DNA of 64,000 bases, taken from assembly GCF_949769285.1 (NCBI RefSeq), contig NZ_OX458331.1, positions 1,488,001 to 1,552,000 of the forward strand. The letters are read 5' to 3'. Source of the stretch: Anaerococcus sp. Marseille-Q7828 (lineage in GTDB: Bacteria > Bacillota > Clostridia > Tissierellales > Peptoniphilaceae). Under the pieces are notes generated by a model that worked only from the letters and a program-made list of their open reading frames with translations, made no database searches and was not told where the DNA came from. Made by a program: the position numbers and the translations under genes. Below are positions 26,966-36,805 of this stretch, piece after piece (within the stretch, counting starts at the first letter, position 1; every line of letters begins with the position of its first letter).

Positions 26966-28105
26966 ATGAAAATCCTAATAATGATTGATTCCTTCAAAGG
27001 ATCTTTATCATCCTCAGAAGCTGGAAACATTATCAAAGACGAGATAGAAAAGCTTAATCCCAGAGAAGATATTACAGTACTTCCTGTAGCTGATGGAGGT
27101 GAAGGCACTGTAGAATCTATGAGCGAACTTGATGGGGCCAGTCTTATCGAAGTCCAAGTTGAAAATCCGCTTTTTGAAACAATTATTGGCAATTATGTAA
27201 TAATAAAAGATAAAAATCTGGCTATAATGGAAATGAGCCAGGCTGCGGGTTTGATCTTGATAAAAGACAGATTCTCCCCTCTAAAGGCAAGCACTTATGG
27301 CGTTGGGACTATGATAAAAGATGCACTTGATAAGGGAATAAGAAATTTCATTATTGGTATCGGTGGCTCAGCAACAAATGATGGTGGGATAGGTATGTTA
27401 TCTGCTCTTGGCTTTAAATTTTATGATAAAAATAACAATAACATCCATCCATCAAACGAGGGTTTAGGAAGCTTATCAGCAATTGACCTTTCGCAAGCTG
27501 ATCCTAGGCTTAAAGAAGCTACATTCAAAATAGCATGTGATGTTGATAATCCGCTTACTGGCAAAAGGGGATCTGCTAGTGTCTACGGCCCACAAAAAGG
27601 AGCAAATCCTAGAGAGGTCGAGATAATAGATAATAACTTATCTTTATTTCACAAAAAAACTCTTGAAGTTATAGAGAATGCAGACGACACTTATCCAGGA
27701 GTCGGAGCAGCTGGAGGCTTAGGCTATGCTTTTAAAAACTATCTAGGGGCCGAACTTTCTCCAGGTATAGAACTAATCCTACAAATGCTAAATGTCAATG
27801 ATTATCTAAGTAATGCAGATTTGGTAATAACCGGTGAAGGTAAAATAGACTTTCAATCATCAATGGGCAAGGCTCCTACAGGAGTTGCAAAACTTGCCAA
27901 AAAATACGGTGCTAATGTTATTGCCTTTGCAGGAGTAGTCGATAATGATGCCATAGAAGTGAACAAGCATGGCATTGATGCTTTCTTCCCTATCCTAGAT
28001 CAAATAAGGACTGTTGAAGAAGCCATGGATGCCAAAAAAGCAGAAGAAAATTTACGCAGATGTGTTAATCAAGTATTTAGATTAATATATTTATACAAAA
28101 ATTAG
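26966..28105 (+). CDS. glxK: Glycerate kinase (GarK/GlxK family)
   Basis: Phosphorylates D-glycerate, feeding it into lower glycolysis; whether the 2- or 3-phosphate is made cannot be read from sequence, although this family mostly makes 2-phosphoglycerate. Family segments are MIDSFKGSLSS at the N-terminus, PVADGGEGT near residue 43, GIGGSATNDGG near 132 and TGEGKIDFQS near 290. Length 379 aa is normal. The ribosome site AAAGGAGGTGA (26953-26963) is the full anti-SD complement. The GntP permease follows nine bases later, implying uptake and phosphorylation of glycerate as one pathway. Confidence 0.95.
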   Translation: MKILIMIDSFKGSLSSSEAGNIIKDEIEKLNPREDITVLPVADGGEGTVESMSELDGASLIEVQVENPLFETIIGNYVIIKDKNLAIMEMSQAAGLILIKDRFSPLKASTYGVGTMIKDALDKGIRNFIIGIGGSATNDGGIGMLSALGFKFYDKNNNNIHPSNEGLGSLSAIDLSQADPRLKEATFKIACDVDNPLTGKRGSASVYGPQKGANPREVEIIDNNLSLFHKKTLEVIENADDTYPGVGAAGGLGYAFKNYLGAELSPGIELILQMLNVNDYLSNADLVITGEGKIDFQSSMGKAPTGVAKLAKKYGANVIAFAGVVDNDAIEVNKHGIDAFFPILDQIRTVEEAMDAKKAEENLRRCVNQVFRLIYLYKN

Positions 28106-28114
28106 GAGAAAAAA

Positions 28115-29497
28115 ATGACAGGTATACCATTAATAATTGTTTTTATAGTGACAATTGTACTAATGATATTTATGATTAGTAAACTAAATATCCATCCATT
28201 CTTATCCATCTTATCAGTTTCTTTAGTCTTTGGACTCATAGCTGGTATCCCACTTGTGGATCAAACTGCAGAAGATGGTACGGTTGTCTCAGGTATTGCC
28301 AATGTAATAGGCGAAGGTTTCTCAGGTGCATTTACATCGATTGGTATAGTAATCATCCTTGGAACCATAATAGGAACGCTTTTGGAAGAAACTGGAGCAG
28401 CCCTTAAGCTTGCAGACATGGTTGTAAATCTAGTTGGAGAAAAAAGACCAGAGCTAGCTATGCTAATAATGGGTTGGGTTGTATCCATCCCAGTATTTTG
28501 TGACTCTGGTTTTGTAATCCTTAACCCTATTAGAAAGGCCCTAACCAAAAGAACAGCAGCTTCATCAGTAGCAATGACCATGTGTTTATCTGCAGGTCTA
28601 TATGCATCACACGTATTTATACCTCCTACACCAGGTCCAATAGCAGCAGCAAATACCATAGGTGTAGGTAGCGACTTATTGCTTGTAATGGGTCTTGGTT
28701 TATTAGTATCTATCCCAGCCCTAGCTGGTGCATATTTTTATTCCAAAAGACAAAGTGCAAATATAGAAGAATTAGTAGAAGATGATAATTTGAAAACTTA
28801 CGAAGAGATAAAAGCCGAATACGGCACACTTCCAGGTGGATTCTTATCACTAGCACCAATTATAATCCCAGTAATACTTATGGCATTAAGCAATATATTT
28901 AAGATTATGAAAGCAGAAGGATTTGTCAATGATTTGTTCTTATTCCTAGGAACTCCAATCATAGCTCTAGCTGTAGGACTTATCTTTGGTATCATTCTCC
29001 TAAATAGTAGGGGAAAAATAGACCATCTTTACGACATTGTCAACGAGTCTCTAAAAGTTGCAGGACCAATTCTATTTGTAACAGCAGCTGGCGGAGTTTT
29101 GGGCAAAGTTATAGCGAACTCTGGCATAGTTGGATTTATCACAGACAATGCTACAGTATTTCAAAGTATAGGAATATTCTTTCCATTTATCATAGCTGCA
29201 ATACTAAAAACAGCTCAAGGTTCATCAACAGTTGCAATCACAACATCAGCTGGAATCATAGCACCACTACTTCCAGTCCTTGGCCTTGACTCAACAGTAA
29301 GTTCAGCTTTAGTAGTAATGGCTATAGGAGCAGGAGCAATGACAGTATCCCACGCCAACGACTCATATTTCTGGGTAGTAACCAAATTCGGTGGCCTACG
29401 CGCGGAAGACGGCTACAAAACTCAAACAATGGTAACTCTAGTAGAAGGTATTTGCGGTATGCTAGGAGTATTTATCCTATCTTTATTCTTACACTAA
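28115..29497 (+). CDS. GntP-family gluconate/glycerate permease
   Basis: Proton-coupled carboxylate transporter of the GntP family with about twelve to fourteen hydrophobic segments over 460 residues. Characteristic segments are GWVVSIPVFCDSGFVIL, HVFIPPTPGPIAAA, AQGSSTVAITTSAGI and the VSHANDSYFWVVTKF block near residue 410. Members carry gluconate, glycerate or similar acids. The upstream glycerate kinase makes D-glycerate the likely substrate. The ribosome site is AGGAGAAAAA, and the gene ends near a shared terminator. Confidence 0.94.
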   Translation: MTGIPLIIVFIVTIVLMIFMISKLNIHPFLSILSVSLVFGLIAGIPLVDQTAEDGTVVSGIANVIGEGFSGAFTSIGIVIILGTIIGTLLEETGAALKLADMVVNLVGEKRPELAMLIMGWVVSIPVFCDSGFVILNPIRKALTKRTAASSVAMTMCLSAGLYASHVFIPPTPGPIAAANTIGVGSDLLLVMGLGLLVSIPALAGAYFYSKRQSANIEELVEDDNLKTYEEIKAEYGTLPGGFLSLAPIIIPVILMALSNIFKIMKAEGFVNDLFLFLGTPIIALAVGLIFGIILLNSRGKIDHLYDIVNESLKVAGPILFVTAAGGVLGKVIANSGIVGFITDNATVFQSIGIFFPFIIAAILKTAQGSSTVAITTSAGIIAPLLPVLGLDSTVSSALVVMAIGAGAMTVSHANDSYFWVVTKFGGLRAEDGYKTQTMVTLVEGICGMLGVFILSLFLH

Positions 29498-29517
29498 TTT
29501 TTCTAAATAAAAATGAA

Positions 29518-29551
29518 AAACTAGGCAGGTCCAAGGGATTCTGCCTAGTTT
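29518..29551. terminator. Shared terminator between GntP and HK genes
   Basis: Eleven-bp stem AAACTAGGCAG/CTGCCTAGTTT with a 12-base loop. The T-rich side is on the minus strand, so it fits best as the end of the Bce-like operon, but it sits between convergent units and could serve both. Confidence 0.75.
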
Positions 29552-29570
29552 CAATAATATAGCTTTAAAA

Positions 29571-30569
29571 CTAAAATTCATTTATATCTTTAAAAATAAG
29601 CTCAATTAAAAATTTATCATCACTTGTTATCATGGCATGAACACCAATTCCCAAATCATCAGCAAATGATTTTACTAGATATAATCCAAGTCCAGTTGAA
29701 GCTGATCCTTTACTATTCTTACCTGTATAAGATTTTTCAAATATAAAGGGCATATCTCTAGTAGAAGGCACTGACCCGTCATTTGACACCCTTAGTCTCA
29801 TTCCGTGGTTATTAATGGTTGCAAAAATTATTTCACTATCAGCATATTTGATGCTATTGGAAATTAACTGTGATATTATAAAGCCCAAAGTATTATAATC
29901 ACTAATTACATCTACATCAAAGGTATTGTTTACAATTTTTAATTCCTTCTCCATAATAGTAGGATAGAAGTCAATAAGTGTATTTTCTAAAACTTCTTTT
30001 ATATTTACTTTTTTCATTGTATAATCTTTTTTACTAGAATTAGACCTTGCGTAAAATAATACTGTATCTAATTTATTCTTTATCTGCTGATTTGATATAT
30101 TTAGTTTTTGATATAAATCGGAATCCATATTAGATTTATTATTTTCAATTAGCAAAGAAGATGCAGCCAGGGGAGTCTTTATATCATGAGCCCATTTTTC
30201 AATTATTTCCCTATATTTTATCAATTCAGACCTATTATATTGGAATTTTGATAATAGTTTATTTTGATTATAAAATACACTGTCAACTAAGGGCTTATAA
30301 TCTATGCCTAGTTCATCAATTAATTTATCTCTTTTCGAAAAATCCATATTATCATAAAATTCATAAACTAACTTTCTGATTCTTTTTTGTCTATTAATTT
30401 CACTGACTAACAATATAAATACACAAATTATGAAATATAAAATTAAGAATATAAAAATATTATCAAAATTTTCTACTTTGAGGACTTTCATAACTAAGCA
30501 AAATACCAGAATAGTGCTTAGTAATATTATTATTGGCTTTGCTGTATTTTTCAAAAAACTATATTTCAT
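29571..30569 (-). CDS. BceS-type intramembrane-sensing histidine kinase
   Basis: Short-sensor kinase with two membrane segments (about 12-30 and 36-56) separated by only a few extracellular residues, as in BceS-like kinases that sense antimicrobial peptides through their ABC transporter. The HisKA box has His128 in KWAHDIKTPLA, the WxHxIKTP form typical of this group. The HATPase domain shows QLISNSIKYA and GLGLYLVKSFADDL. Length 332 aa. It overlaps the response regulator by four bases (ATGA) and is last in the operon. Confidence 0.92.
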   Translation of the reverse strand: MKYSFLKNTAKPIIILLSTILVFCLVMKVLKVENFDNIFIFLILYFIICVFILLVSEINRQKRIRKLVYEFYDNMDFSKRDKLIDELGIDYKPLVDSVFYNQNKLLSKFQYNRSELIKYREIIEKWAHDIKTPLAASSLLIENNKSNMDSDLYQKLNISNQQIKNKLDTVLFYARSNSSKKDYTMKKVNIKEVLENTLIDFYPTIMEKELKIVNNTFDVDVISDYNTLGFIISQLISNSIKYADSEIIFATINNHGMRLRVSNDGSVPSTRDMPFIFEKSYTGKNSKGSASTGLGLYLVKSFADDLGIGVHAMITSDDKFLIELIFKDINEF

Positions 30570-31243
30570 AATTTATCCGTGTCCAATCTATAACCAATTC
30601 CCCTTACAGTTATGATAAAATCATCTATGCCTATTGTTATAAGTTTCTTTCGCAATCTATTAATATTTACTTGTAGGATATTTTCATCGATATAAATGGT
30701 ATTCCAGCCAGATTCTAAAAGCTCATCCTTAGTCAAAGTTTTTGGATAAGCTTTGATTAGAGCTTTTAATAAGTCACTTTCTGTTTGGCTAAGTATTATA
30801 AAAGTATTTTTATAGGTCAACTTATTTGTACTAGTTTCAAGAATTAAATCTTTGATCTTTTCCTCATCAGAAAATTTTTGATAGATATTAAGTAGTTTTT
30901 TGGCCCTTGCAATGAGTCTATTAGACATAACTGGCTTTGTCAAAAATTCATCTGCTCCCAAATCAAAACTCAGAAGTTCATCATCTAGCTTATCTCTACT
31001 GGTTAAAACTAAAACTGGTATAGTTAAGTTTTCTTTAATATGTGATAGAATTTCGTAACCACTAACACCTGGTAAATTTATATCTAAAATAATCAAATCT
31101 GCCTTTGGAATTTCCATCAACTCTGGATCATCTTTAAAATCATCCAATGCTATAGCTTCAAAACCATTAGATGTAAATATTTTTATTAACTCTTCTACAA
31201 TTATCCTATCATCTTCTATAATATATACTTTTTTCTTATTCAT
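30566..31243 (-). CDS. BceR-type response regulator
   Basis: OmpR-family regulator. The receiver domain has Asp54 (IILDINLPG) and the acidic pair Asp11/Asp12; the C-terminal winged helix ends in INRLRKKL and VRGIGYRL. I start at MNKKKVYIIEDD; the frame opens 11 codons earlier inside the permease gene. AAGGA lies nine bases upstream, and the start overlaps the permease end by eight bases. By analogy it activates transporter genes when the kinase is triggered. No clear Bce-box was found upstream of the ATPase gene. Confidence 0.91.
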   Translation of the reverse strand: MNKKKVYIIEDDRIIVEELIKIFTSNGFEAIALDDFKDDPELMEIPKADLIILDINLPGVSGYEILSHIKENLTIPVLVLTSRDKLDDELLSFDLGADEFLTKPVMSNRLIARAKKLLNIYQKFSDEEKIKDLILETSTNKLTYKNTFIILSQTESDLLKALIKAYPKTLTKDELLESGWNTIYIDENILQVNINRLRKKLITIGIDDFIITVRGIGYRLDTDKL

Positions 31244-33110
31244 AATTAATATCCTTAAATGAAACAAGTTTCTCACTAATAAGCATTAATAACATAAAAA
31301 AGACCGGAATCAAAACATAAAAAGCTAGCATATAAAAATTTGATCTAAAATATACATATTCTGTGCTTATCGATTTTATATATCTAAAGTAACAAAAATA
31401 ATTTATCAATGACAAAGATATAATGAGACTATAAATCTTAACAATATGTGACTTTTGAATTTCCAACAAACTTTCTGCTGTATCTCCAAGAAGAGATAAA
31501 ACTTTAAAGTCATTAGACTTTCTATTAAAAAATGCCATTATGTTAATTGACAAAAATAATCCAGATATAAGTATTAGTATTATTGAAAGATATATCATAA
31601 CAAATTGTCTGGACAAGATATTACTATAAGATTGCTTAATCATCCACACTAATGATTCAAATCTAATACTTCTTTTAAAGAAATCATTCCTGATTTTCTC
31701 CAAAGCTGTATTTTTGCCATACTTTTTTATATAATCATCTGATACTACAAAATTATAGGCTATTGGCTTTTTCTCTCCTACAAATCTGTCGTATATATCA
31801 TCCTTAATAACATAAATATTACTATCCCAATACATATCATTAGCAAAAATTATGTCAGATCTAGCTACAGCACTGACCTTAAATTTTAAAGCCCCTATAT
31901 TTATAAATGATTCATTATCCTCCAAGTATGCATTTATAATTGCAAAACTAGTTCTATCTATTTGCTTAGAGTACAAATAAATTGAATCTTCTTTTGAACT
32001 AAGATTAATGGCCTTATCACCAAATACTTTTTTATATGATGAATAGGCCATGATCTTTGGAGAAGATACCGTATAACCATTTGTTAAATCAACTAGATTT
32101 TCTATTTCATTTTTAAAGTCACTATCATCAATATCAGAAAATCCACTAATATTAATAGGATAAATATCAGAAAAAATATTACTATAATCTTCTCTTATAT
32201 CATTTATGACATCAATATCTTCAAAAACACTAAAATGAGGCCTCAATTTCGAATCTGTCAAATAATAGCCAATTTCAAATAAAGATTTGTTTAGGTTAGC
32301 TAAAGATACTGTAAGCGCAATTAAAATAAATATCAGAGTTATTTTTGCTTCATTTGTATGAGATAAAAACAAAGATTTTTCATAGCTATAAACTTTGGAT
32401 GCGTTTATTAATTTTCTTATAAAAAATATTATAAGAATATCAATAGCTATTAAAAATAAAGTAAGTTTAAAAAAATTCATTATGGCCTTATCACTGGCGT
32501 AGTAGACAAAACCAAGGATTAAAAGAACTTGTATTATTAATACTGGAATTTTATTACTATTTACTTTATCCTGATACTTTTTCCCTAGTGATAATACAAT
32601 TATGGCTAATGAAAGCATGACAAATAATACAAGCAGAGCAAGGGTAAGTCCCATAGCTTTTGCATCAAAGTTTATCCTATGGGCTCCAATATTTAAATCC
32701 AGTATTAAAATTGATAGCAAGTCAATAATTTCAGCCAGTAAAATTCCCAAGGGAAGTCCAAGAATAAAACCCAAAAATGTTTCAAGACCTATAGAACTTA
32801 GCAAGATCATGTATAGCTTACTTCTCTCTAATCCCATATTAATTAAAAGTTTTATTTCATCATGGTTATTATAAACCTCATTTTTTAGCCCATAGTAACT
32901 AAGAACTGCAAATAAAGCAATTGCTAGAATATAAGTATTAAAGATATTAGTAATTACATAGTTCCTGCCATCTTCATATAAATATTTAAAAATCTCATTG
33001 TTTTGAATACTCAATAGTAAGTATGAAAACACAGTAAAAATAATTAATATTTTTAAAATTAAATCATTAGATTTATTTGCTTTCAAATTTATTTTGAAGT
33101 TTCTATTCAT
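31236..33110 (-). CDS. BceB-type ABC transporter permease
   Basis: FtsX-family permease with about ten membrane segments over 624 residues. A large extracellular domain of roughly 220 residues lies at about 275-500, between the seventh and eighth segments, the layout diagnostic of BceB-type peptide antibiotic detoxification pumps. FtsX-like parts flank it at both ends. It sits between its ATPase (six bases away) and the BceRS pair. The ligand (bacitracin, lantibiotic or defensin type) cannot be inferred from sequence. Confidence 0.9.
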   Translation of the reverse strand: MNRNFKINLKANKSNDLILKILIIFTVFSYLLLSIQNNEIFKYLYEDGRNYVITNIFNTYILAIALFAVLSYYGLKNEVYNNHDEIKLLINMGLERSKLYMILLSSIGLETFLGFILGLPLGILLAEIIDLLSILILDLNIGAHRINFDAKAMGLTLALLVLFVMLSLAIIVLSLGKKYQDKVNSNKIPVLIIQVLLILGFVYYASDKAIMNFFKLTLFLIAIDILIIFFIRKLINASKVYSYEKSLFLSHTNEAKITLIFILIALTVSLANLNKSLFEIGYYLTDSKLRPHFSVFEDIDVINDIREDYSNIFSDIYPINISGFSDIDDSDFKNEIENLVDLTNGYTVSSPKIMAYSSYKKVFGDKAINLSSKEDSIYLYSKQIDRTSFAIINAYLEDNESFINIGALKFKVSAVARSDIIFANDMYWDSNIYVIKDDIYDRFVGEKKPIAYNFVVSDDYIKKYGKNTALEKIRNDFFKRSIRFESLVWMIKQSYSNILSRQFVMIYLSIILILISGLFLSINIMAFFNRKSNDFKVLSLLGDTAESLLEIQKSHIVKIYSLIISLSLINYFCYFRYIKSISTEYVYFRSNFYMLAFYVLIPVFFMLLMLISEKLVSFKDINYE

Positions 33111-33116
33111 AATATC

Positions 33117-33869
33117 TCACACGATGATTTGCTTGTTTGCCTTGTTAATCCTATTATAATAGTCCTTTTGACTCTCATTATCCCCCATCATAAGTTCATT
33201 AATTATTTTCCCATCTTTTATAAACATAATCCTATTTGCAAAGCTAGCTGCATAGGAATCATGGGTCACCATTATTATCGTAGTATTCTCTACTTTGTTA
33301 ATATCTTTTAATATCTTAAGTAAATCAATAGAACTTTTTGAGTCAAGCGCTCCCGTAGGTTCATCAGCTAGAATTATTTTAGGATCAATAGCTATAGCTC
33401 TAAGGGCAGCAACTTTCTGTTTTTGTCCTCCAGATAAGTCTTTGGGATATTTATTTAGTAGTTCAAAAATATCCATTCGCCTTGCTAGTCTATGAATTTT
33501 ATTCATATCCCATCTTTTGCTATGGATTTTAAAAGGTATTAGCACATTTTCTAGGGAAGAAATATTATCAATTAATTTAAAGTCTTGAAATATATAGGTC
33601 ACAAGATTTCCCCTATAATTTTCTAATTCCTTTCTGCTAAAGCTATTAATATCCTTACCATCAAATATGATTTCCCCATTAGTCACTTTAGATACTCCTG
33701 CAAGCATATTTAATAGTGTAGTTTTACCAGAACCACTTGTTCCCATTATAGCAAAAAATTCACTATCCAAAACATCAAAGCTCATTTCATCTATGGCAGT
33801 AAATGAAGATTTTCCTCTTCCATAAGTTTTTTCAAGATATTTAATTTGTAAAATTCTTTTATAATCCAT
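33117..33869 (-). CDS. BceA-type ABC transporter ATPase
   Basis: MacB/LolD-like ATPase that energises the neighbouring permease. Walker A GTSGSGKT at about 43-50, signature DLSGGQKQKVAALRA, Walker B IILADEPTGALD and switch His in MVTHDS are intact. I start at MDYKRILQ with GAGG upstream; the frame opens at a TTG four codons earlier. A TATAAT lies upstream on the minus strand (33886-33891), with a second at 33894-33899. It is the first gene of the ATPase-permease-RR-HK operon. Confidence 0.94.
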   Translation of the reverse strand: MDYKRILQIKYLEKTYGRGKSSFTAIDEMSFDVLDSEFFAIMGTSGSGKTTLLNMLAGVSKVTNGEIIFDGKDINSFSRKELENYRGNLVTYIFQDFKLIDNISSLENVLIPFKIHSKRWDMNKIHRLARRMDIFELLNKYPKDLSGGQKQKVAALRAIAIDPKIILADEPTGALDSKSSIDLLKILKDINKVENTTIIMVTHDSYAASFANRIMFIKDGKIINELMMGDNESQKDYYNRINKANKQIIV

Positions 33870-33912
33870 AGCATGCCTCAAAAATATTATAACATTATAA
33901 AAAGAAAACTGC

Positions 33913-34629
33913 TTAGTTAGCAGCTTCCTTTATATCAGCTATATTATCTGTATAGGTCATCTCACTTGTCAAGGACATATATCTTTCATAAACATCTAGC
34001 ACATCTTCATCTGTTTCTAGAAGTTTACTTGTAACCTTACCTTGGCTATTGTCAAGATATGTCTGAAATAAATCTCCATTTTCATCATATAAAGAATATC
34101 CGTAGTTAAGGTCATCAGAAATAGTAACCTTATAGCCAAAATCTGTTTTTTCCACCTTATTATAATTATCTAAAGCTCGAAGTACACTTTCTTCACCAAA
34201 ACTTAGTTCATTTGTTGTACTTATTGTTGGAATGTCATAATCAGATCTATTATCACTATGATAAAGATTAGTTTGTGTATCTATCCAAGTTCTGTCATCG
34301 CCTTTAGATATAAAGACATTTAGGTAATTATTTTTTAATCTTCCGTCGATATCTATATCATTTTCTTGATCACAGCCACTGATACTAATATAATCTACTG
34401 ACCCATCTTCTGATTTTGTCTCCCAATACTCAATCCCATTGGACCTCTCTTTTGATTCTAGCTTTTCGATAAATTCTCTTGTAAGATCATCTGCATTTTC
34501 TTTTATTGATGTTAATTCAGTTCTTCTTTCGTCATTTTCTTTTTGGTAGTAGTTATTGTCAAATCCAGAAAATATACCAAGCCCTAATATAACTGCCATT
34601 GATGCAAACAAAATATTTCTTTTTTTCAT
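33913..34629 (-). CDS. Secreted or membrane-anchored protein, unknown
   Basis: Not recognised. The 238-residue protein starts with a hydrophobic signal-like segment (MKKRNILFASMAVILGLGIFSGF) with no lipobox cysteine, so it is secreted or kept by an uncleaved anchor. A charged helix follows (about 25-60, E/D/K/R rich), then a Tyr/Asp-rich beta-type region with YISISG, LNVFISKG and GYKVTISDDLNYGYSLYDENGDL. AAAGGAGGATGTT marks a strong start. It precedes the Bce-like ABC operon on the same strand with a 43-base gap that holds the ATPase promoter. It may be an accessory factor or simply a neighbour. Confidence 0.7.
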   Translation of the reverse strand: MKKRNILFASMAVILGLGIFSGFDNNYYQKENDERRTELTSIKENADDLTREFIEKLESKERSNGIEYWETKSEDGSVDYISISGCDQENDIDIDGRLKNNYLNVFISKGDDRTWIDTQTNLYHSDNRSDYDIPTISTTNELSFGEESVLRALDNYNKVEKTDFGYKVTISDDLNYGYSLYDENGDLFQTYLDNSQGKVTSKLLETDEDVLDVYERYMSLTSEMTYTDNIADIKEAAN

Positions 34630-34702
34630 AACATCCTCCTTTGTTTGTGATTATAGGATATCATGCTTTATTCATTAATTTAATTACAAGTTTTGTAAGA
34701 AT

Positions 34703-36805
34703 CTAAATTTCAGCTTTTATGCCAAGATATTCATAAGTCCCTTTTATATCTAAGCTATTTTTTATAATATAATCAATTTTCAAGTCTGTAGGGACTAGGA
34801 CCATGTATTTATTTGCTCCTAAGAAAGATTCCATGTATGTTTGGTCTTTTTCTAAGAATTTTGTTATCTGCTCTTCTCCAATTGGATTTATTCTAATTTG
34901 ATCGAAGTATCTGATTATTTCTGGTCCCATGACAGTGGAATCTGTTTCGTTATTTGAGTAATCTTTGCTGTTTGATGCAATATTTAGCATTAGGGCAAGG
35001 CTTCTATTAATTTTTGAGTTTTTGAAAGTCCTTAGAGATATCGTATCTTTTTCTGCTACAAATAGGTAGTCATCATCTGTGTATTCTTCTCTAAGCTCAC
35101 CAACTATTTCGTTTATTGGTTCATCAAAACTATATTTGTCGGGATATTTTAGGATTTCTTTCATACGATTTCTTATGATATCTGAAATATCCATATCCCC
35201 TATACTGGTAAATTTGGGAGCTTTGCCAGCCTCTGCTCTTTGGACTATTATTTTTTTATTTTTACTAAGAATTTGCTCAATTCTCCGGATAGATCCAGCC
35301 AGATAAATATTGGTATCAACTTGGATTTCTGGGCTAATTTCAACTTCTCCTATCTTTGCCTTATCATTATAAACAGTGTATGAACCACCTGTTATAAATT
35401 GATTGTAAAAATTACCACGACTCATAAGCTTTTCTATGGCACTTCCTGCTATTACTTCATTTTCCAAGATTTCTATATATCCCTCTTTCGCCAAATGCTC
35501 GCTAATTTGTGCAAAGTCTTCATCACTTATATCAGAAAATGTCGAAAGTGTTTTATTGAGGTACTTGTATTCTTCAATACTTAGGCCAAAATTTTCTAAA
35601 AGTGTAGAAAGTACTTGGTGGGTAAAGACATCATAGGCTTTGTGAGTTTCTTCCGTCTTATCCAAGATCCCATCTTTATATAGACTTATTGTGGCCAGAG
35701 ATTCTAGCAAGTCCCAAGGATTTGCAGATATTTGGTGGAGGATAGAAGTTTTTGTTTTTCTACCGCTTCTGCCAAGTCTTTGGGCTAGGGATAGGACGGA
35801 ATGACTTGGTCCATATTGGCAAACACTTGTTACAGCACCAATATCTATGCCAAGCTCTAGGGTTGATGTTGCACATATTACAAATTGCTCCATCCTGGCT
35901 TTCTTGGCAAAATCTTCTATCTCTTTTCGCCTATTTTTGCTGACTGACGAATGGTGGGCAAAGACTCTAATATCTTTGCCAGTCTCCTTAAATTCTTCAC
36001 TAAGTTTAACAGCAAAAGTTTCAACCTTATCCCTAGAATTGGGAAAAACTAACATGGCTCCATCATCAGCATAGGCACTTATCTTTTTGATCGCATCTGA
36101 AGAAATATTTTCTGATGGAAAGTAGTCAATTGTCACTTCTAAATCATTTCTAGATTTATCGACTATGATATTTGTGTCTCTGCCATTTGCAAAAAAGTTT
36201 TTGGCTAAGGAATAATTTTCTTCACCAATGGTTGCAGAAAGTCCAATCATCCTTGGGCTCTCATAAGTATAACGTAAGATTCGAGTAAGCAAAGACTTTA
36301 ACTGAAGACCTCTATTGCCTGATAAAAAGCTATGAATTTCATCAACAATAACTACTTCAACATCTTTGAGTAGATTTTTTGCAAGATCTGATTTTCCAGA
36401 AAGGAGTGCTTCTATAGATTCTGGGGTGATTAGTACAATACCTCTGGGGTTTTCAATTAAGGCATCTTTTTTACTCTTGCTAGCTTCGCCATGCCAAGCA
36501 GTTATAGCTATATCCATATCCAAGCACATATCATTGATTCGTTTAAATTGATCATTAATTAGAGCTATGAGTGGCGAAATATATAATATCTTTAGGCCGT
36601 CATCAAAATCATCAATCGAACTTATAGCTGGCAAAAAGACAGCTTCAGTCTTGCCCTGGGCAGTTGCTGCTGACAAGATTAGGTTGTTGTCATTGGCAAA
36701 ATAAGTTTTAATAGCTGCATTTTGTATTCTTGTAAGTTTTGGCCAGCCTTTTTCGTGGATATAAAACCTCAAATCCCTATTTAATAATGAGTAAGCATCT
36801 GTCAT
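34703..36805 (-). CDS. sngC: Lhr-like DEAD/DEAH helicase (SngC-type)
   Basis: Superfamily 2 helicase of 700 aa. Motif I AATAQGKTEA near residue 47, motif II VDEIHSF near 158, motif III LSATIGE and motif VI QRLGRSGRK near 348 are intact. A unique C-terminal part of about 330 residues follows, as in BrxHI/Lhr-like proteins. The start overlaps the ATPase gene by four bases (ATGA). Together with the TerB-like protein and the DUF2791 ATPase it matches the three-gene Shango anti-phage system; the single-letter assignment to SngC is from memory of that system. No terminator was seen after it. Confidence 0.85.
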   Translation of the reverse strand: MTDAYSLLNRDLRFYIHEKGWPKLTRIQNAAIKTYFANDNNLILSAATAQGKTEAVFLPAISSIDDFDDGLKILYISPLIALINDQFKRINDMCLDMDIAITAWHGEASKSKKDALIENPRGIVLITPESIEALLSGKSDLAKNLLKDVEVVIVDEIHSFLSGNRGLQLKSLLTRILRYTYESPRMIGLSATIGEENYSLAKNFFANGRDTNIIVDKSRNDLEVTIDYFPSENISSDAIKKISAYADDGAMLVFPNSRDKVETFAVKLSEEFKETGKDIRVFAHHSSVSKNRRKEIEDFAKKARMEQFVICATSTLELGIDIGAVTSVCQYGPSHSVLSLAQRLGRSGRKTKTSILHQISANPWDLLESLATISLYKDGILDKTEETHKAYDVFTHQVLSTLLENFGLSIEEYKYLNKTLSTFSDISDEDFAQISEHLAKEGYIEILENEVIAGSAIEKLMSRGNFYNQFITGGSYTVYNDKAKIGEVEISPEIQVDTNIYLAGSIRRIEQILSKNKKIIVQRAEAGKAPKFTSIGDMDISDIIRNRMKEILKYPDKYSFDEPINEIVGELREEYTDDDYLFVAEKDTISLRTFKNSKINRSLALMLNIASNSKDYSNNETDSTVMGPEIIRYFDQIRINPIGEEQITKFLEKDQTYMESFLGANKYMVLVPTDLKIDYIIKNSLDIKGTYEYLGIKAEI

